From the NCBI RefSeq assembly GCF_015694525.1, contig NZ_JADQDM010000002.1, positions 124,001 through 188,000 on the forward strand: a DNA stretch of 64,000 bases, written 5' to 3'. How positions within the stretch are numbered: position 1 is the first letter of the stretch; each line of letters begins with the position of its first letter. The DNA is from Hymenobacter ruricola. GTDB taxonomy: Bacteria > Bacteroidota > Bacteroidia > Cytophagales > Hymenobacteraceae. This document shows, piece by piece, positions 16,630 to 25,573 of the stretch. Under the pieces are notes generated by a model. The model was given only the letters and a program-made list of their open reading frames with translations, had not been told where the DNA came from and did no database searches. The position numbers were made by a program, and so were the translations under genes.

Positions 16630-18846
16630 ATGTTGAAACTGTTACGCAATGCCCGGCGCTGGTTGCTGGGCGCCGGCGCGGCCCTGGCGCTGGGCCTTCC
16701 GGCCGCCGCCCAAACCCCCGCCGGCCTCACCCGCAGCTACCCCGAGCACCGCACCGGCTTCCGCTGCGCGTTCGACAGCGCCCAGCAGGCGGCGTTTGCG
16801 CGGCAGCCGGGCGCGGCGGCGGCGTACCAGTCGTTTCTGCGGCAGGTGGCCGCCATGCCCGCGGCGGCCCGGGCGCAACTGCTGGCCGCGCCCGACGTGA
16901 CAGTGCCCGTGGTGATGCACATCATCCACAACGGCGGCAGCAGCAACATTTCCGACGCGCAGGTGTACGATGCCGTGCGGGTCATCAACGAAGACTACAG
17001 CAAAACCAACCCCGACACGGCCGACGTCATCCCCTTCTTCCGGCCGCGCTACGCCAACATCGGCTTCCGGATGCGGCTGGCCCGCCTCGACCCAAACGGC
17101 AACTGCACCACGGGCATCACCCGCACCTATTCCACTGACACTAACATCGGCGACGACCGGGTGAAAAGCCTGATAACCTGGGACCAAAGCCGCTACCTCA
17201 ACATCTGGATTTGCGTGAACGCCAACGGCGCCGGCGGCTATGCCTACCTGCCCTGCACCGGCGGCACCGGCGACGGCATCGTGATTCGCAACGCGCAGTT
17301 TGGCAGCATCGGCACGTCGGGCGGCAGCAACCTGGCGGTGCGCTCCCTCACCCACGAAATCGGCCATTACTTTGGCCTGCCCCACACCTGGGGCGGCAGC
17401 AACACGCCGGGCCTGCCCGCCAACTGCGGCATCGACGACGGCATTGTCGACACGCCCAACACCATTGGCCAGCAAAACGGCTGCAACCTGGCTTTTTCGC
17501 CCTGCACCGACCCGGCCACCGGCCAGCCCATTCTGGCCAACGTGCAGAACTACATGGACTATTCCACCTGCACGCGCATGTTCACCACCGGCCAACGGGC
17601 CGTGATGCGGGCCTCGCTGGCCCTGGGCTGCCGCCAGCAGCTCACCTCGCCGGCCAACCTGCTGGCCACCGGCACCAACGACGGCTTCGTGGGCGGGCCC
17701 TGCGCACCGGTGGTGGCCTTCCTGCCCGCGGCCACGGTTATCTGCGAAGGCACCACGGTGTCGTTTGACGACTATTCGTACAACGCCGACGCGAACTCGC
17801 CCGGCACCACCTACGCCTGGCAGTTTCCGGGCGGCCAGCCCAGCACATCCAACCAGCGCAACCCGGCCATTACGTACCCCACGGGCGGCATTTACGACGT
17901 GACGCTGACCGTGACGGTGGGCGGCGCGAGCGGCACAACCACGCGCACGGGGCTGATGCAGGTGATTGGCGGCAGTGCCGGCCTGGTGGGGGCGGTGGCC
18001 GAGTCGTTTGAGAACCCCGGCTTTCCCAACAACTTCGCGGGCACGGACCTGCGCAACTGGACCAACTCTTCCACGGGAACCTCGGCCGGGGCCCGCTGGC
18101 TGCGCCAGACCAGCACCCCCGGCGGCCTGCAAACCAGCGACGGCGTGGCCTGCATGGCGGTGCGCAGCTCGTTGGTGCCGGCCGGCACCCTCACCCGCCT
18201 CGCCTCGCCCAACATCAACCTGAGCGGCTTCACGGCTGCCAACCCGCCGGTGCTCACCTTCGACCGGGCCTACGCCCTGCGACCCACGATTGTGAACGAG
18301 TACCTGAGCGTGCAGTTCAGCACCGACTGCGGCCAGACCTGGCAAACCCAGCGCAATTTCTTCGGGCCCGACCTCAACACGCGCGACACCTTGCGGGTTT
18401 TCGGCTTCGTGCCCACGGCCGCTTCCGACTGGCAGCCGCTGACCGTGCCCATTGCGGCCAACTACCTCACCAGCCGCTTCCAGATGCGCTTCCAGATGGG
18501 CAGCAACGGCGGCAACAACATCTACATCGACCACGTGACCATCGGGCTGGCCACGCCGCTGGCCCACCGCCCCGCGGTTGCCACGAGTGCCGTGCGCGTG
18601 TTCCCCAACCCCCTCACGGCCGAAACCGCCGTTGAATTCTCCTTGGCCGCGCCCGGCCCGGTGGAGCTGCGGCTGACCGATTTGCTGGGGCGGCCGGTGC
18701 AGCCGGCGGTGCGGGCCGCGGGCCGCGCGGGCACCCAGACGCTGCCGTTGCTGCCGGCCGGCGCCGCGCGGCTGGCGGCGGGCGTGTATGTGGTTGAACT
18801 GCAAACGCCTTTGGGACGTTGCACGTCGAAAGTAGTGGTTCCGTAG
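16630..18846 (+). CDS. secreted M43-family zinc metalloprotease, T9SS cargo (copy 1)
   Basis: A 738-residue protein with signal peptide ending LPAAAQT. The pappalysin-type zinc motif HEIGHYFGLPH is near residues 243-253, with VPVVMHIIHNGG before it and the Met-turn region NYMDYSTCTRMF after it. A PKD domain follows (about 375-455; TYAWQFPGGQPSTSNQ, YPTGGIYDVTLTV), then a MAM-like jelly-roll (VAESFENPGFP...) and a type A T9SS sorting domain (VRVFPNPLTAETAVEF). It should be a surface or released protease. ATG 16630 gives a proper signal peptide. The neighbouring gene is a paralogue of the same layout. Confidence 0.92.
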   Translation: MLKLLRNARRWLLGAGAALALGLPAAAQTPAGLTRSYPEHRTGFRCAFDSAQQAAFARQPGAAAAYQSFLRQVAAMPAAARAQLLAAPDVTVPVVMHIIHNGGSSNISDAQVYDAVRVINEDYSKTNPDTADVIPFFRPRYANIGFRMRLARLDPNGNCTTGITRTYSTDTNIGDDRVKSLITWDQSRYLNIWICVNANGAGGYAYLPCTGGTGDGIVIRNAQFGSIGTSGGSNLAVRSLTHEIGHYFGLPHTWGGSNTPGLPANCGIDDGIVDTPNTIGQQNGCNLAFSPCTDPATGQPILANVQNYMDYSTCTRMFTTGQRAVMRASLALGCRQQLTSPANLLATGTNDGFVGGPCAPVVAFLPAATVICEGTTVSFDDYSYNADANSPGTTYAWQFPGGQPSTSNQRNPAITYPTGGIYDVTLTVTVGGASGTTTRTGLMQVIGGSAGLVGAVAESFENPGFPNNFAGTDLRNWTNSSTGTSAGARWLRQTSTPGGLQTSDGVACMAVRSSLVPAGTLTRLASPNINLSGFTAANPPVLTFDRAYALRPTIVNEYLSVQFSTDCGQTWQTQRNFFGPDLNTRDTLRVFGFVPTAASDWQPLTVPIAANYLTSRFQMRFQMGSNGGNNIYIDHVTIGLATPLAHRPAVATSAVRVFPNPLTAETAVEFSLAAPGPVELRLTDLLGRPVQPAVRAAGRAGTQTLPLLPAGAARLAAGVYVVELQTPLGRCTSKVVVP

Positions 18847-18961
18847 TGCTTTCCCACGTTCCAACTATTGCTACTTCGTTCTGTTTTTGGAGTCCTGACC
18901 TGATTTTTCATCCACCCGCTCATTTCCCTTTCCAAACCACTTCTTATTCTTTCAATTCTTC

Positions 18962-21130
18962 ATGCTGAAACGAATTTTACTTTTTGCCTTCACCTCCTCG
19001 CTCGCGCTGGCCAGCACGGAGGCCAGCGCCCAGTCGGTGGCCACCCCAAGCAGTAACTGGTGCGGGTACGACGCGGCCCGGGAGCGGTACTTTGCCGAGC
19101 ACCCCGGCGCCCGCCAGGCCCAAAAGGACTTAGACCAGCGGCTGAACCAGCTGGCCGCGGCCCAACTCAACAAAGTGACGTACGTGACCGACGTAACCAT
19201 CCCGGTGGTGGTGCACGTCATCCACGCCAACGGGCCCGAGAACATTAGTGACCAGCAGATTGCCAGCGCCATTGAGCAGCTGAACAAGGATTACCAAAAG
19301 CTGAATGCCGATACGGCCAACACGATTCCGCTGTTCCGCCCCATTGCCGCGTCGATTGGCTTCCAGTTCCGCCTGGCCAAAAAAGACCCGAACGGCAACT
19401 GTACCACGGGCATCACCCGGCACTACCTGCCCAACTTGCTGAACGACGACCAGAGCGGGGCCGTGCAGGCCGCCGTCCTCTGGGATGCCAGCCGCTACAT
19501 GAACATCTGGGTGGTGGGCTCCATCGGGGTGGCCTCCAGCGGCGGCATCACGGCCGGCTACGTAAACCCACCCAACAGCCCCACCAACCCCCGGGACGGT
19601 TTTGTGGTGCGGAGCGATTTTTTTGGCACCACCGGCACCAGCACCTTCAGCAACAGCCGGGCTTCGACCCACGAAATCGGCCATTACTTCGGCCTGGCTC
19701 ACCCCTGGGGCAGTACCAACAACCCCGGCACCGGCAGCTGCAGCGGCACCGACAACGTGGCCGACACGCCGCCCACCGACGGCACCCAGAGCTGCAACCT
19801 CAACTACGCGCCCTGCGGGCAGATTGCCAACGTCCAGAACTTCATGGACTATTCTTTCTGCTTCACGATGTTTACCCAGGGCCAGCGGGACCGGATGCGC
19901 GCCTTGCTGGCGGCCAACCGCACCCAGTTGGTTTCGGCAGCCAACCTGGTGGCCACCGGCACCAACGACGGGTTTGTGTCGCCCAACTGCGCTCCCATTG
20001 CCGCGTTTAGCGCCGCCCCCGGGTCCAGCACCACCACGTGCGTGAACTCGCCGGTGGTGCTGCGCGACTTTTCCGCCAATTTCACCTCGGCCGGCGGCCC
20101 CGTCACCTATTCGTGGATAATGCCCGGTGGCACCCCCAACCGCGGCACGGGCCAAACCATCACCGTGAGCTACCCCACGGCCGGCATCTACACTGTGACG
20201 GAAACGGTGAGCAACAGCGTTGGCAGCAGCTCGGCCACCAGTGCCATCAAGGTGGAAGGGCCCACCGGCGGCGTGTCGGCCCCGCTGACCGAGTCGTTTG
20301 AAGACGCCAACTTCCCAACCTTGTTTCCGGAGCCCAGCCTGAGCAACTACACCGTCTCGGGCACCACCAGCGCGGGCGTGGCGAACCCTTCCTACGTGTG
20401 GCGCCGGCAGACGGCGGCCACCGCCGCCGATGGCACCGGGTACCTCATCGTCTCGAACCGTCTTTTTCCCGCCGGGACCATCACCTCGCTTGTCACCCCC
20501 AACATCGTCATGTCCGGGCTTTCGGGGGGGGCCTCGCTGACGTTTGCGCGGGCCTACGCCTTGCGTTCCGCCACCGACAACGTGCAGCTGCGCGTTGCTT
20601 TTAGCTCCGATTGCGGCGCCACGTGGTCGACGCCGACGGTGTTTGACGCGGCTACCCTCAGCACGAAGGGGCGTACCCCCATCGACGGCTTCGCGCCCGC
20701 CGCTGCCTCCGACTGGCAGCAGCTCACGGTGCCCATTCCGGCTCAGTTCCAGAATTCGGGTGCCAAAGTGCGTTTCCAGCTGGTAAATGGCACCTCGCAA
20801 GGCAACCACTTCTTCTTTGACTTGCTGCGCGTGAGCAGCCCGCTGGCGAGCAAAGACGCCGCCCTGGCCAGCCGCGGCATCAGCGTGTTCCCCAACCCGC
20901 TCACCGCCGAAACCGCCGTGCGCCTCAACCTGACGGCCCCCGCCGAAGTGCAGGTGCGCCTCACCGACGTGCTGGGCCGCGACGTGCTGGTGCTGCCCGC
21001 CAAAACCTACGGCGCCGGCCAGCAGACCCTGGCCCTCAGCCCGGCCGGCCGGCCGCTGCGGGCGGGCGTCTACGTGGTGCGCATCGCGCTCAACGGCGAA
21101 ACTTTCAGCAGCAAGCTGACGGTGGAATAA
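18962..21130 (+). CDS. secreted M43-family zinc metalloprotease, T9SS cargo (copy 2)
   Basis: A 722-residue tandem paralogue of the gene at 16630. Signal peptide MLKRILLFAFTSSLALAS..., zinc motif HEIGHYFGLAH near residues 238-248, NFMDYSFCFTMF Met-turn, PKD domain (VTYSWIMPGGTPNRGTGQ), jelly-roll segment beginning LTESFEDANFP, and a T9SS sorting domain with the shared phrase VFPNPLTAETAV. The two copies are alike in domain order and in many motifs but diverged throughout, so the duplication is not recent. A strong terminator follows. Confidence 0.92.
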   Translation: MLKRILLFAFTSSLALASTEASAQSVATPSSNWCGYDAARERYFAEHPGARQAQKDLDQRLNQLAAAQLNKVTYVTDVTIPVVVHVIHANGPENISDQQIASAIEQLNKDYQKLNADTANTIPLFRPIAASIGFQFRLAKKDPNGNCTTGITRHYLPNLLNDDQSGAVQAAVLWDASRYMNIWVVGSIGVASSGGITAGYVNPPNSPTNPRDGFVVRSDFFGTTGTSTFSNSRASTHEIGHYFGLAHPWGSTNNPGTGSCSGTDNVADTPPTDGTQSCNLNYAPCGQIANVQNFMDYSFCFTMFTQGQRDRMRALLAANRTQLVSAANLVATGTNDGFVSPNCAPIAAFSAAPGSSTTTCVNSPVVLRDFSANFTSAGGPVTYSWIMPGGTPNRGTGQTITVSYPTAGIYTVTETVSNSVGSSSATSAIKVEGPTGGVSAPLTESFEDANFPTLFPEPSLSNYTVSGTTSAGVANPSYVWRRQTAATAADGTGYLIVSNRLFPAGTITSLVTPNIVMSGLSGGASLTFARAYALRSATDNVQLRVAFSSDCGATWSTPTVFDAATLSTKGRTPIDGFAPAAASDWQQLTVPIPAQFQNSGAKVRFQLVNGTSQGNHFFFDLLRVSSPLASKDAALASRGISVFPNPLTAETAVRLNLTAPAEVQVRLTDVLGRDVLVLPAKTYGAGQQTLALSPAGRPLRAGVYVVRIALNGETFSSKLTVE

Positions 21131-21161
21131 AGCGGCTGACCACCGCTGCCATCTCCTTTAC

Positions 21162-21195
21162 AAAAAGCCCCGCCCTGAAAAGGGCGGGGCTTTTT
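21162..21195 (+). terminator. intrinsic terminator after the M43 pair
   Basis: AAAAAGCCCCGCCCT, GAAA tetraloop, AGGGCGGGGCTTTTT: a perfect 15-base stem starting 31 bases after the stop at 21130. Confidence 0.9.
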
Positions 21196-21223
21196 GCTGC
21201 CGCGCAGGCCCGGGCGGCCGCCG

Positions 21224-21231
21224 TACCTTTG
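21224..21231 (+). promoter_or_regulatory. -7 box TACCTTTG for the thioesterase
   Basis: Exact TAnnTTTG match 60 bases before ATG 21292. The nearest upstream TTG is in the terminator T tract, 27 bases away. Confidence 0.45.
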
Positions 21232-21291
21232 CCGGGCGGCCCGGGCGCTGGTCGGGCGCTGCCGCTGATTCCTGACTTATCCCGCTCCTTC

Positions 21292-21810
21292 ATGCGCAAG
21301 CAAAAACCCGTCGCCGATTCTTTCGTCATCATGACCGAATTGGTGCTGCCCAACGACACGAATACCCTCAACAACCTCATGGGCGGCCGCATGATGCACC
21401 TGATGGACATCGCCGCCGCCATTTCGGCCCAGAAGCACTCCAACCGCATCGTGGTCACGGCGTCGGTCGACAACGTGTCGTTTCGCGACAGCATCCGGCT
21501 CGGCAACGTGGTGACGCTGCAGGCCCAGGTCACGCGCGCCTTCAGCTCCAGCATGGAAGTGCACATCGACGTGTGGGCCGAGGACATCCCGAGCGGCACC
21601 AAGCTGAAAACCAACGAGGCTTTTTTCACCTTCGTGGCCGTGGACCAGGCCGGGCGGCCCATCGACGTGCCCGAAGCCGTGCCCGAAACCGAGGAGGAAA
21701 TCCGCTTGTACGACGGCGCGCTGCGGCGTCGGCAGCTGCGCCTGGTGCTGGCCGGCCGCATGCAGCCCGGCGAAGCCAAGGAACTCAAAGCCTTGTTTGC
21801 GCTGGGGTAA
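21292..21810 (+). CDS. acyl-CoA thioesterase, hotdog fold
   Basis: A 172-residue single-hotdog protein that should hydrolyse acyl-CoA to free acid and CoA. Signatures of the acyl-CoA hydrolase (YciA/BFIT-like) family are LPNDTNTLNNLMGGRMMHLMD (Asn/Asp active region), HSNRIVVTASVDNVSF and EVHIDVWAEDIPSG. The start at 21292 is set by homology; upstream codons lie around the -7 box. Cytosolic; chain-length preference unknown. Confidence 0.9.
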   Translation: MRKQKPVADSFVIMTELVLPNDTNTLNNLMGGRMMHLMDIAAAISAQKHSNRIVVTASVDNVSFRDSIRLGNVVTLQAQVTRAFSSSMEVHIDVWAEDIPSGTKLKTNEAFFTFVAVDQAGRPIDVPEAVPETEEEIRLYDGALRRRQLRLVLAGRMQPGEAKELKALFALG

Positions 21811-21859
21811 AAAAGTGCCGGCGCGGCGTATTTTCGCTACTCCATTTATTCCCTTCGCC

Positions 21860-22585
21860 ATGTCTGCCGAAAAGCTGGCTTTCCTGCAAAATTTCTACAC
21901 CGACGTGACGCTCTACGTGCCCGGCGAGCCAGTGCCGCCCGTTGCCCCGGCTGCACCGGCCCCGGCGGCGCCCGTCAATGCCGCGCCGCCGGCCCAGCCC
22001 CGGCCCGAACCGGCCAACCCGCTGGACAAGGCCCCGGCCCGGCCCGGCCTGCCCAAATCCATTCCCACGGCCAGCCAGGTGCAGTTGGCCGGCCGCCTGG
22101 CCAGCGCCACCTCGCCGGCCGCAGCCCCGGAGCCGGCCAGCGTCCCGGCGGCCGCGCCAGTGCCGGCCGATGTGCCACCGGTTATGCTTACGCCCTTCAG
22201 CACGCTCGGCAACAATGCTCAGGGCGTGGTGCTGCTGTTTCGGCTGCCTACTGACCAGTTCCAGAAGCTGCACCGCAACGTGTTTCTAAACAAGATGCTG
22301 CAGGCCCTGAACCTGGTGATGGCCGACGTGGTGCTGGTGAACGTGGAGGCGGAGCTGCCGGTGGCGCTGGCCAACCTGCGCCGCCAGCTGGCCGCCACGC
22401 ACATCATCGCCTTCGGCAAAAACCTGCTCGACACTACCATCCGCAACACTCAGATTTACGAGCCCGTGCTGTTTCCCAACCTCAACCTGGCCTACCTGTC
22501 CTCGGCCACGGTGGAGCTGGTGGAATACGATGTGAGCCTGAAAAAGCGCCTCTGGCCCGGCCTCCAACGCATGTTTGCGAGCTAA
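21860..22585 (+). CDS. Pro/Ala-rich linker protein with a conserved C-terminal domain, unknown
   Basis: A 241-residue protein I do not recognise. Residues 1-25 (MSAEKLAFLQNFYTDVTLYV) and the C-terminal 125 residues (GVVLLFRLPTDQFQKLHRNVF ... FPNLNLAYLSSATVEL) look folded; between them is about 85 residues of Pro/Ala-rich linker. The last block (ADVVLVNVEAEL, THIIAFGKNLLD) has an alternating alpha/beta look reminiscent of nucleotide-processing or psi-subunit-like folds, but no motif is decisive. The stop codon is part of a 33-base palindrome. Confidence 0.6.
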   Translation: MSAEKLAFLQNFYTDVTLYVPGEPVPPVAPAAPAPAAPVNAAPPAQPRPEPANPLDKAPARPGLPKSIPTASQVQLAGRLASATSPAAAPEPASVPAAAPVPADVPPVMLTPFSTLGNNAQGVVLLFRLPTDQFQKLHRNVFLNKMLQALNLVMADVVLVNVEAELPVALANLRRQLAATHIIAFGKNLLDTTIRNTQIYEPVLFPNLNLAYLSSATVELVEYDVSLKKRLWPGLQRMFAS

Positions 22586-22650
22586 TTCAAGATGCACAAA
22601 AAAGGCCCGCCTGTTACCAGGCGGGCCTTTTTTGTGCATCTTGAATTAGC
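22581..22650. terminator. perfect 33-base palindrome, bidirectional terminator
   Basis: Left arm 22581-22613 and right arm 22618-22650 are perfect complements around the loop TTAC. The GC core GGCCCGCCTG follows AAAAAA on one side and precedes TTTTTT on the other. The arms contain the stop codon of the plus gene and reach into that of the minus gene. Confidence 0.92.
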
Positions 22651-23771
22651 TATTTCAACACCTCGGCCAGCTTGGCGGCCAAGGCCTCACCGCGCAGGTT
22701 TTTGGCGATGATTTTGCCCTGCGGGTCCAGCAGAAACGACTGCGGAATGGACTTCACGCCGTAGGCGGCGCCGGCCACGCTCTGCCAGCCGGCCAAGTCC
22801 GATACGTGGTGCCAGGTGAGGCCATCGGCGGCAATGGCCTTTTCCCACTTGCCCTTGTCCTGGTCCAATGACACGGAGTAGATGGTGAAGCCCTTGCCCT
22901 TGTCTTTGAACTGGTTGTAGGCCTTCACCACGTTGGGATTTTCCTGGCGGCAGGGGCCGCACCAGCTCGCCCAGAAATCAATCAGCACGTACTTGCCGCG
23001 CAGGCTGCTCAGGGCCAGGGTTTTGCCGTCGGGCTGAGGCAGGTTGATTTCCGGGGCCTGGGTGCCGGGCGCGGTGGCGCGCATGGGTTCCAGCCGGGCC
23101 GTGAGCTCCTGGGTGAAGGGCGAAGTGGGGTTGGCCTTGCGCTGCACGCCGGCCAGCGAATCGGCAAAGGCAAAGTCTTCGTCGGGGCTAAGGAATGCGC
23201 CCACCGCGAACCCGGTCGCCACGGAAGTCGCGTTGCGGCGGAGGAGGCTCTTGATTCGGGCCGAGTTGCGGCTTTGCAAGGCCAGATACTGGCTTTCGAT
23301 GGCCTTCATCTCGTCGGTTTTGCCGGCCTGGCCGGCGGCGTTGTAGCGCTGGCCGAGGCTTTCCATCTCGCTGCGGCTACCCTGCATCACCTGCGTGAGC
23401 TGGCGGAGCAGCTCAGCGTCCTTGCTGCCCTTCACGGTGTACGACATGGGCAGGCTTTTGGCGTCGCCGCTGAGCTGCACACGGGTTTTGTTGTCGAGCA
23501 GCAGCAGCACCTGGTTGGCTTCGTCGAGCTTGAGCTGGTAGATGCCGGGCGTGAGCGCCGTGCCCTTCAACGTAAAATTGCCCGAGCCGTCGGTTTTGGC
23601 CTGGCCCTTCTCCACAAACTGGTTGGAGGCGAGTTCCGACAAATGCAGCACCGTGCCCGCTGGGGCGTTCTTGAGCTGGCCCGATACTTCGTAGCCGTCG
23701 GCCGCTTCGGCGGGTTGACAGGCGTTGGCCAGGCCCAGCACGGTGGCGGCGATGAAAACAGATTTAATCAT
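22650..23771 (-). CDS. TlpA-like thioredoxin-fold lipoprotein with DUF4369 domain
   Basis: A 373-residue envelope lipoprotein: signal peptide and lipobox LANAC (Cys18). Residues about 25-120 look like DUF4369 (YEVSGQLKNAPAGTVLHLSEL ... TLKGTALTPGIYQLKL), followed by a helical linker and a C-terminal TlpA/ResA thioredoxin domain with KYVLIDFWASWCGPCRQE. The CxxC (CGPC) and the cis-Pro of KSIPQSFLL are kept, so a disulfide reductase role in the periplasm is likely. ATG 23771 is preferred to upstream Met codons because it gives a normal signal sequence. Confidence 0.9.
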   Translation of the reverse strand: MIKSVFIAATVLGLANACQPAEAADGYEVSGQLKNAPAGTVLHLSELASNQFVEKGQAKTDGSGNFTLKGTALTPGIYQLKLDEANQVLLLLDNKTRVQLSGDAKSLPMSYTVKGSKDAELLRQLTQVMQGSRSEMESLGQRYNAAGQAGKTDEMKAIESQYLALQSRNSARIKSLLRRNATSVATGFAVGAFLSPDEDFAFADSLAGVQRKANPTSPFTQELTARLEPMRATAPGTQAPEINLPQPDGKTLALSSLRGKYVLIDFWASWCGPCRQENPNVVKAYNQFKDKGKGFTIYSVSLDQDKGKWEKAIAADGLTWHHVSDLAGWQSVAGAAYGVKSIPQSFLLDPQGKIIAKNLRGEALAAKLAEVLK

Positions 23772-23864
23772 AGGGTGAAGCATAAGCTTGTGCGTAAAAA
23801 TAGCCAACGCCAGGCAGAAAAGTTATTGTTCCAAAAGCGCGAACCGGTAGAGTGTAAACCAGAA

Positions 23865-23961
23865 GTCATGTCGAGCTTGCCGAGACATCTCGCGTGCCAC
23901 CACTAACTATATCAAAAAGATTACTTCGGCACGCGAGATGTCTCGGCAAGCTCGACATGAC
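23865..23961. repeat. perfect 34-base inverted repeat, family B
   Basis: Left arm 23865-23898 and right arm 23928-23961 are exact complements (GTCATGTCGAGCTTGCCGAG...), separated by a 29-base AT-rich loop. It lies between the TlpA and gatB genes. Confidence 0.9.
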
Positions 23962-23988
23962 GTTCTTTTTATCCTATTACACCCACTC

Positions 23989-25449
23989 CTACCCCTCCAG
24001 CGCGGTGCGCAGCAGCTGGTTGGCCAGTTTGGGGTCGGCTTTGCCGCCGGTCAGCTTCATGAGCTCGCCCATGAACATGCCGGTGAGCGACTTTTTGCCG
24101 GCGCGGTACTCCGCCACCTTGGCCGGGTTGGCGGCCACCACTTGCTCCACCAGCGCGGCCAGCTCGCCGGTGTCGGCTTGCTGGAGCAGGCCGAGGCTTT
24201 CGGCGGCGCCGGTGGCGTTGGCGGTGGGGTGCTCCAGCAGGTGCGGAAACAACTGCTTGCTGGCCACCGAGTAGTTCACCTTGCCCGCGTCGATGAGCTC
24301 GATGATGCCGGCCAGTTGGGCGGCTTCGAGCGGGAAGTCGGCCATGGTGAGGGCGCGCTCGTTGAGGTAGCTCTTCACCGGGCCCATCACCCAGTTGGCG
24401 GAGGCTTTGGCGCTCCCGGGCGTGAGGCGGGCCAGCTCGTCGAAGAACAGGGCCACGTCTTTCTGGTCGATGAGCACCGAGGCGTCGTAGTCGCTCAGGC
24501 CCAGCTCGCCGGTGAAGCGCGAATAGAGCTGCTGCGGCAGGGCCGGCAGCTCGGCGGCCACGCGGTGCAGCCACTCGTCCGATATCACCAGCGGCGGCAG
24601 GTCGGGCTCGGGGAAGTAGCGGTAGTCGTTGAGGGTTTCCTTGCTGCGCTGGCCGTTGGTGGTGCCGCTGGCGGCGTCGAAGCCGCGGGTTTCGCTGTCC
24701 ACTTCTTCGCCGGCTTCGATGATGCCAATCTGACGCTCAATCTCATAAGCAATGGCGCGCTGCACGTTGCGAAAGGAATTCATGTTCTTGACCTCCACCT
24801 TCATCCCAAACTTCTCGGCGCCTTTGAGCATCACCGAAATGTTGGCGTCGCAGCGCAGCGAGCCTTCTTCCATGTTGCCGTCGCAGATGCCGAGGTATTC
24901 CACCAGCTTCTTGATTTCCATCAAATACGCATAGGCTTCCTCGCCGGTCCGGATGTCGGGCTCGCTCACAATCTCAATGAGCGGCACGCCGGCGCGGTTC
25001 AGGTCGACCAGGGTTTCGGTTTCGCCGGCCAGGTGCATGCTCTTGCCCGCGTCCTCTTCCATGTGAATGCGCGTCACGCCGATGGACTTGGTGCTGCCGT
25101 CGGCCAGGCGAATGTCGACGTGGCCGTCGTAGCAAATCGGGGTTTTGTCCTGGGTAATCTGGTAGCCCTTGGGCAGGTCGGGGTAAAAGTAGTTTTTGCG
25201 GGCAAACAGGTTGTCGCGCCGAATCTGGCAGTTGGTGGCCAGGCCCATTTTCATGGCAAACTCCACGGCCGTGCGGTTCACTTTGGGCAGGGTGCCGGGG
25301 TGGCCCAGGGTGATGACCGACAGGTTGGTGTTGGGCGCAACGCCGTATTCGTTTTCGTCGGACGAGTACATCTTGCTGTGCGTGAGCAGTTGGGCGTGTA
25401 CTTCGAGGCCGATGACGGGTTGGTACTTGGCAAGGGTGGCTTCGTCCAT
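23989..25449 (-). CDS. gatB: Asp/Glu-tRNA(Asn/Gln) amidotransferase subunit B
   Basis: A 486-residue GatB, the tRNA-binding kinase/transferase subunit of GatCAB, which turns Glu-tRNA(Gln) or Asp-tRNA(Asn) into the amide form. It starts with PVIGLEVHAQLLTHSKMY and contains HPGTLPKVNRTAVEFAMKMGL, KNYFYPDLPKGYQITQ, EEGSLRCDANIS and PDLPPLVI; the C-terminal YqeY/tail domain ends near KADPKLANQLLR. Full length. gatA and gatC are not in the window. Confidence 0.95.
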   Translation of the reverse strand: MDEATLAKYQPVIGLEVHAQLLTHSKMYSSDENEYGVAPNTNLSVITLGHPGTLPKVNRTAVEFAMKMGLATNCQIRRDNLFARKNYFYPDLPKGYQITQDKTPICYDGHVDIRLADGSTKSIGVTRIHMEEDAGKSMHLAGETETLVDLNRAGVPLIEIVSEPDIRTGEEAYAYLMEIKKLVEYLGICDGNMEEGSLRCDANISVMLKGAEKFGMKVEVKNMNSFRNVQRAIAYEIERQIGIIEAGEEVDSETRGFDAASGTTNGQRSKETLNDYRYFPEPDLPPLVISDEWLHRVAAELPALPQQLYSRFTGELGLSDYDASVLIDQKDVALFFDELARLTPGSAKASANWVMGPVKSYLNERALTMADFPLEAAQLAGIIELIDAGKVNYSVASKQLFPHLLEHPTANATGAAESLGLLQQADTGELAALVEQVVAANPAKVAEYRAGKKSLTGMFMGELMKLTGGKADPKLANQLLRTALEG

Positions 25450-25485
25450 ATCTAAAAAAGCGGGGTACTAATGGCTATCAGGCCT

Positions 25486-25493
25486 TAAAGGTA
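25486..25493 (-). promoter_or_regulatory. near-consensus -7 box TACCTTTA for gatB
   Basis: Seven of eight bases match TAnnTTTG, 36 bases upstream of the gatB ATG on the minus strand. Confidence 0.35.
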
Positions 25494-25573
25494 CGGCTGC
25501 GGCAACGCCAGTCGGTACGCCCGGGGCGGTTTGCCGGCGGTGCCGGCCTCGTCTCGTTCGGTTGCGGCAACGG

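Noticed and set aside
16642..18864. 740-codon minus-strand frame opposite the first M43 protease
   Set aside because: Shadow of the protease with Arg/His/Gly-rich composition and no motif.
23938..25455. 505-codon plus-strand frame opposite gatB
   Set aside because: Antisense to a complete, conserved gatB; composition unlike real protein.
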